Assembly (NCBI GenBank): GCA_030407315.1
Contig: JALQPE010002028.1
Location: 246,399-310,398, forward strand
Direction: 5' to 3'
Source: Asparagopsis taxiformis
Lineage: Eukaryota; Rhodophyta; Florideophyceae; Bonnemaisoniales; Bonnemaisoniaceae
Length of the DNA: 64,000 nucleotides
The position numbers were made by a program, and so were the translations under genes. Shown piece by piece: positions 61,892 through 64,000 of the stretch; the stretch's first letter is position 1; each line of letters opens with the position of its first letter. Under the pieces are notes generated by a model. It ran no database searches. It was not told the origin of the DNA and was given only the letters and a program-made list of their open reading frames with translations.

Positions 61892-64000
61892 TGGTACGAC
61901 TCGCAGTACCGATGCTAACACCCCGCGGCCCGCCGGCTCTGCTGGAGGTGGAGCGAGAAACCCTTCGCAGGGCGCTCCCTCCCTCGTCGGGGCCGGTGCG
62001 CCGCCAGCGACGGAAGCGTCCGTCGCGCCCGCCCCATCCGTTAGGGCGGGAGAAGCCGTTGCTTCGCAGGCCGTCGCCTCTTCGTCTCGCCCGATGGCTC
62101 CGTCTCGCCTAGTGGCTTCCGTGACGCCTGCCGAGGCTGCTAGGGCCGTCGCCCCACGTGATGATGACGCAACGGCGTCCGACTCGGGGAATTCGTCACC
62201 CATCATTCCGGATGCCGCGGCCCTTCGATGGGTGTAGCCGCGATGGCAGCGGCCGCTCGTTCGCGTCGTGCTGTGGCGGCGGCCCGCACGGGCGTGCCTC
62301 GTCGTGATGGCTCGCCGCGTTCTCCTCGCCAGGACCCCTCGCCGGAGGGTGGTGACCCCGTTGGGACAGTCGGCACCGCCTCACGTGGCGGTGCGGCGCT
62401 AAACGTAGGCGTCCTGACCCACGCGTGGGCTGCGTTGCCCCGCGTGGGATCACGGATGACGATCTCGCCACGTTGGCTAGAGATCGTCTGGACGCCGCGC
62501 GGTCGTCGACTATATGCGTTCCGCCGAAGATACGTGGGGGCGAGCAGCCGGGCGTCGTTTCGCCAACGGGCCGCCGGGATCGGAACGTTACCAGATCCCG
62601 GCGTCGATACGTTGCGACCGCTCGTGGTTGCGTGACGTCAACGACGCGATCTACGTCGACCGTATGACGCATACTTATGGAAGGGGACGCCCGAGGAACC
62701 GCCGTTCATCTCGGTGTCGTCCGTATTCGTATGTCCGCGGACACTTTCCGAAAGGCAACGTGCCGAATGGAAGACTGCTCTCTCGTTGAGCGTCATCTCC
62801 AAAAGCGTCGTGTCGTACGATGACCACTTCGCTCTCCGCCACGTGAACGCGGACGACTATCGTGTGTCGCACGCGTCAGCTCCGTGGGTCGTCCCGAGCG
62901 AGCTCTACTTCCCGCCGTTGCCGGATGTAGTAGAGGAGTTTCCGTACCCCCGTGGGTCGTCCACGTTATTACCACGCGTGGTACATTATTTCACCGATGC
63001 CGTGAAGGACGCGCCTGCCCCCGTGAAGGAACGTTTCCTCATGGCCGTGGACATCGAACACGCAGCGATGCTCGCGTGCTCGCTGTTCGTGGAACGTCGT
63101 GTGTTCGGGCGCGCGTGCCTGCTGCCGGAGTCCACGTTGGACTTCCTGGCCGATTACGAGATGCTTCGTGCAATCCGGTGGACGGTTCCGACACGTTCGT
63201 CTCCGTTACCAGCGCGTTGGCTGAGGTTCGCGGCGCCCTTGCGTTGGGGCCGGAGTATCGGGTTATACGTCCCGATTACGCAAGCGGCGATAACCAGGAG
63301 TTCGTCTCCGTTCGTAGCGATGGGGCTTACGTGCCGCGGGTCGCTTCCCGTTCCGAACGCCGTCGTGGCAATCGTGCCGGTTATTTCGGCGGCTCGGGGG
63401 CAACGAGCGCCCCCGAGGGGACACGTTCTGGCCGTCGTGGCCGTCAAAACGAAGCGCCGCGTGCGCCGGAACCTCGAGAGGTCGTGCCACGCGAGGCTAC
63501 GGGAACAGGGCAACGTTGCCCAGGTCGGTCGTCGAATGGTGGCCACGCCGGCCGAACGCGCGCCACGCTTCGTGAGCCTGGACGACCGCGTCTCCGATGA
63601 GGATGCCCGTCGGCTTCTCGGTACGTCGAGTCCGCTCCGCCTCGTGCGGACGGCTGGGTTATCCTTTCCCTCATCTCGTCCGTGGCTCGCGCAGGCGAAG
63701 AGTTCAGGGCCCAGACGTTGGACCTGACTGCCCGCTTGGCAACGGAACGCGCGATTTCGGAGCGTCTCGCCGCGGCGACTCGTAGTTACGCGCCGCCCGT
63801 TGGCGTTCGTAATGAACCGTACGGTTACGCGAGTGGCGGGCGGCTTCGGCGACCCCGTCGGGTATGGTCACAGCAGCGGCCCGTACATGCCACGCGACCC
63901 CGCTCCGGCGCGCCCTTCGGATACGCCACAGTCACGGGACTGCGGATCCTTACGCTAGGATCCCGCGTCTCGTCGCGAGCGAGCCCCCGTGGTCACGCAG
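61892..64000 (+). pseudogene. Frameshifted gag-like remnant of unit 2, runs off the window
   Basis: The copy starting at ATG 61892 lost one base near its start relative to unit 1 and therefore reads a different frame. Further frame changes follow around 62200, 62450 and 63190. Fragments in all three frames, such as those near 62514, 62714 and 63190, look like parts of one protein (for example RQRAEWKTALSL and LLPRVVHYFTDAV). The last fragments reach the window edge. I did not join them. The helix-rich, Val/Asp/Arg-rich composition fits a capsid-type protein of a mobile element, but no signature motif of reverse transcriptase, integrase or protease is visible in the window. Confidence 0.5.

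Larger units (their letters stand above)
60659..62540 (+). repeat. Tandem unit 2, about 1.9 kb
   Basis: This is the second copy of the unit. It keeps the same order of landmarks as unit 1 and then, past about 62540, continues into sequence with no counterpart in unit 1. So unit 1 is truncated or interrupted by unit 2, as expected for tandem or nested copies of one element. Each copy contains a promoter-like TATA box about 1.0 kb from its start. Confidence 0.8.

Overview
The window looks like nuclear DNA of a photosynthetic eukaryote, most probably a red alga of the Florideophyceae type (Chondrus or Gracilaria-like). This is inferred, not proven. Several genes encode plastid proteins with N-terminal transit-peptide-like extensions: geranylgeranyl reductase, IspH and PGR5. 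They sit next to ordinary eukaryotic genes such as ARF1, RPT4, RPS9, MetAP2, SRP9, OST4, TRAPPC2L and USP39/Sad1. Most genes have no intron or one intron of 73-161 nt, all GT-AG. Genes are packed tightly on both strands and then give way abruptly to repeat-rich DNA, a layout reported for Chondrus.

From 1 to 9.5 kb there are a RING-H2 protein, a Siw14-type phosphatase, a CinA/NMNAT-like fusion, PGR5, ARF1, a plastid TPR-like protein and RPT4. From 10 to 22.6 kb there are a cupin, a two-finger C2H2 protein, an FKBP-like type II membrane protein, a J-protein, a DTW tRNA-modifying enzyme, TATDN1, a BioF-like aminotransferase, an AFG2B/SPATA5L1-like AAA ATPase, an IMP2-like peptidase lacking the usual catalytic residues, and an Sds3/BRMS1-like protein. 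A gene-poor stretch of 2.5 kb follows.

From 25 to 55 kb there are a bZIP factor, an LMW-PTP-like protein without the catalytic cysteine, IspH, a three-exon SRP9, a plastid alpha/beta hydrolase, USP39/Sad1, a four-TM protein and a CDF transporter with altered metal sites. These are followed by a methyltransferase, a hemerythrin-domain protein, a Mis18-like protein, MetAP2, RPS9, ChlP, TRAPPC2L, a 37-residue OST4, an ABM-domain protein and a PH-AGC kinase. Small or spliced genes (SRP9, OST4, the complete TRAPPC2L and RPS9, and exon joins in twelve other genes) were assembled by reading splice sites directly.

From 55 kb to the end there is no cellular gene I can defend. An AT-rich, gene-free block of about 2 kb, containing a perfect 24-bp palindrome, passes into a GC-rich block. 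That block holds two tandem, diverged copies of a 1.9-kb unit. Each copy carries a TATTTAAG box and a broken gag-like reading frame, and the second copy continues into further frameshifted ORF fragments up to the window edge. This is most simply the 5' part of a decayed mobile element present twice.

Functionally the island is a mixture of housekeeping genes. Plastid isoprenoid and chlorophyll metabolism is represented by IspH and ChlP, which are consecutive in pathway logic, and by the PPH-like hydrolase. Secretory-pathway genes (SRP9, OST4, TRAPPC2L, ARF1) are also present, but I see no operon-like organisation.
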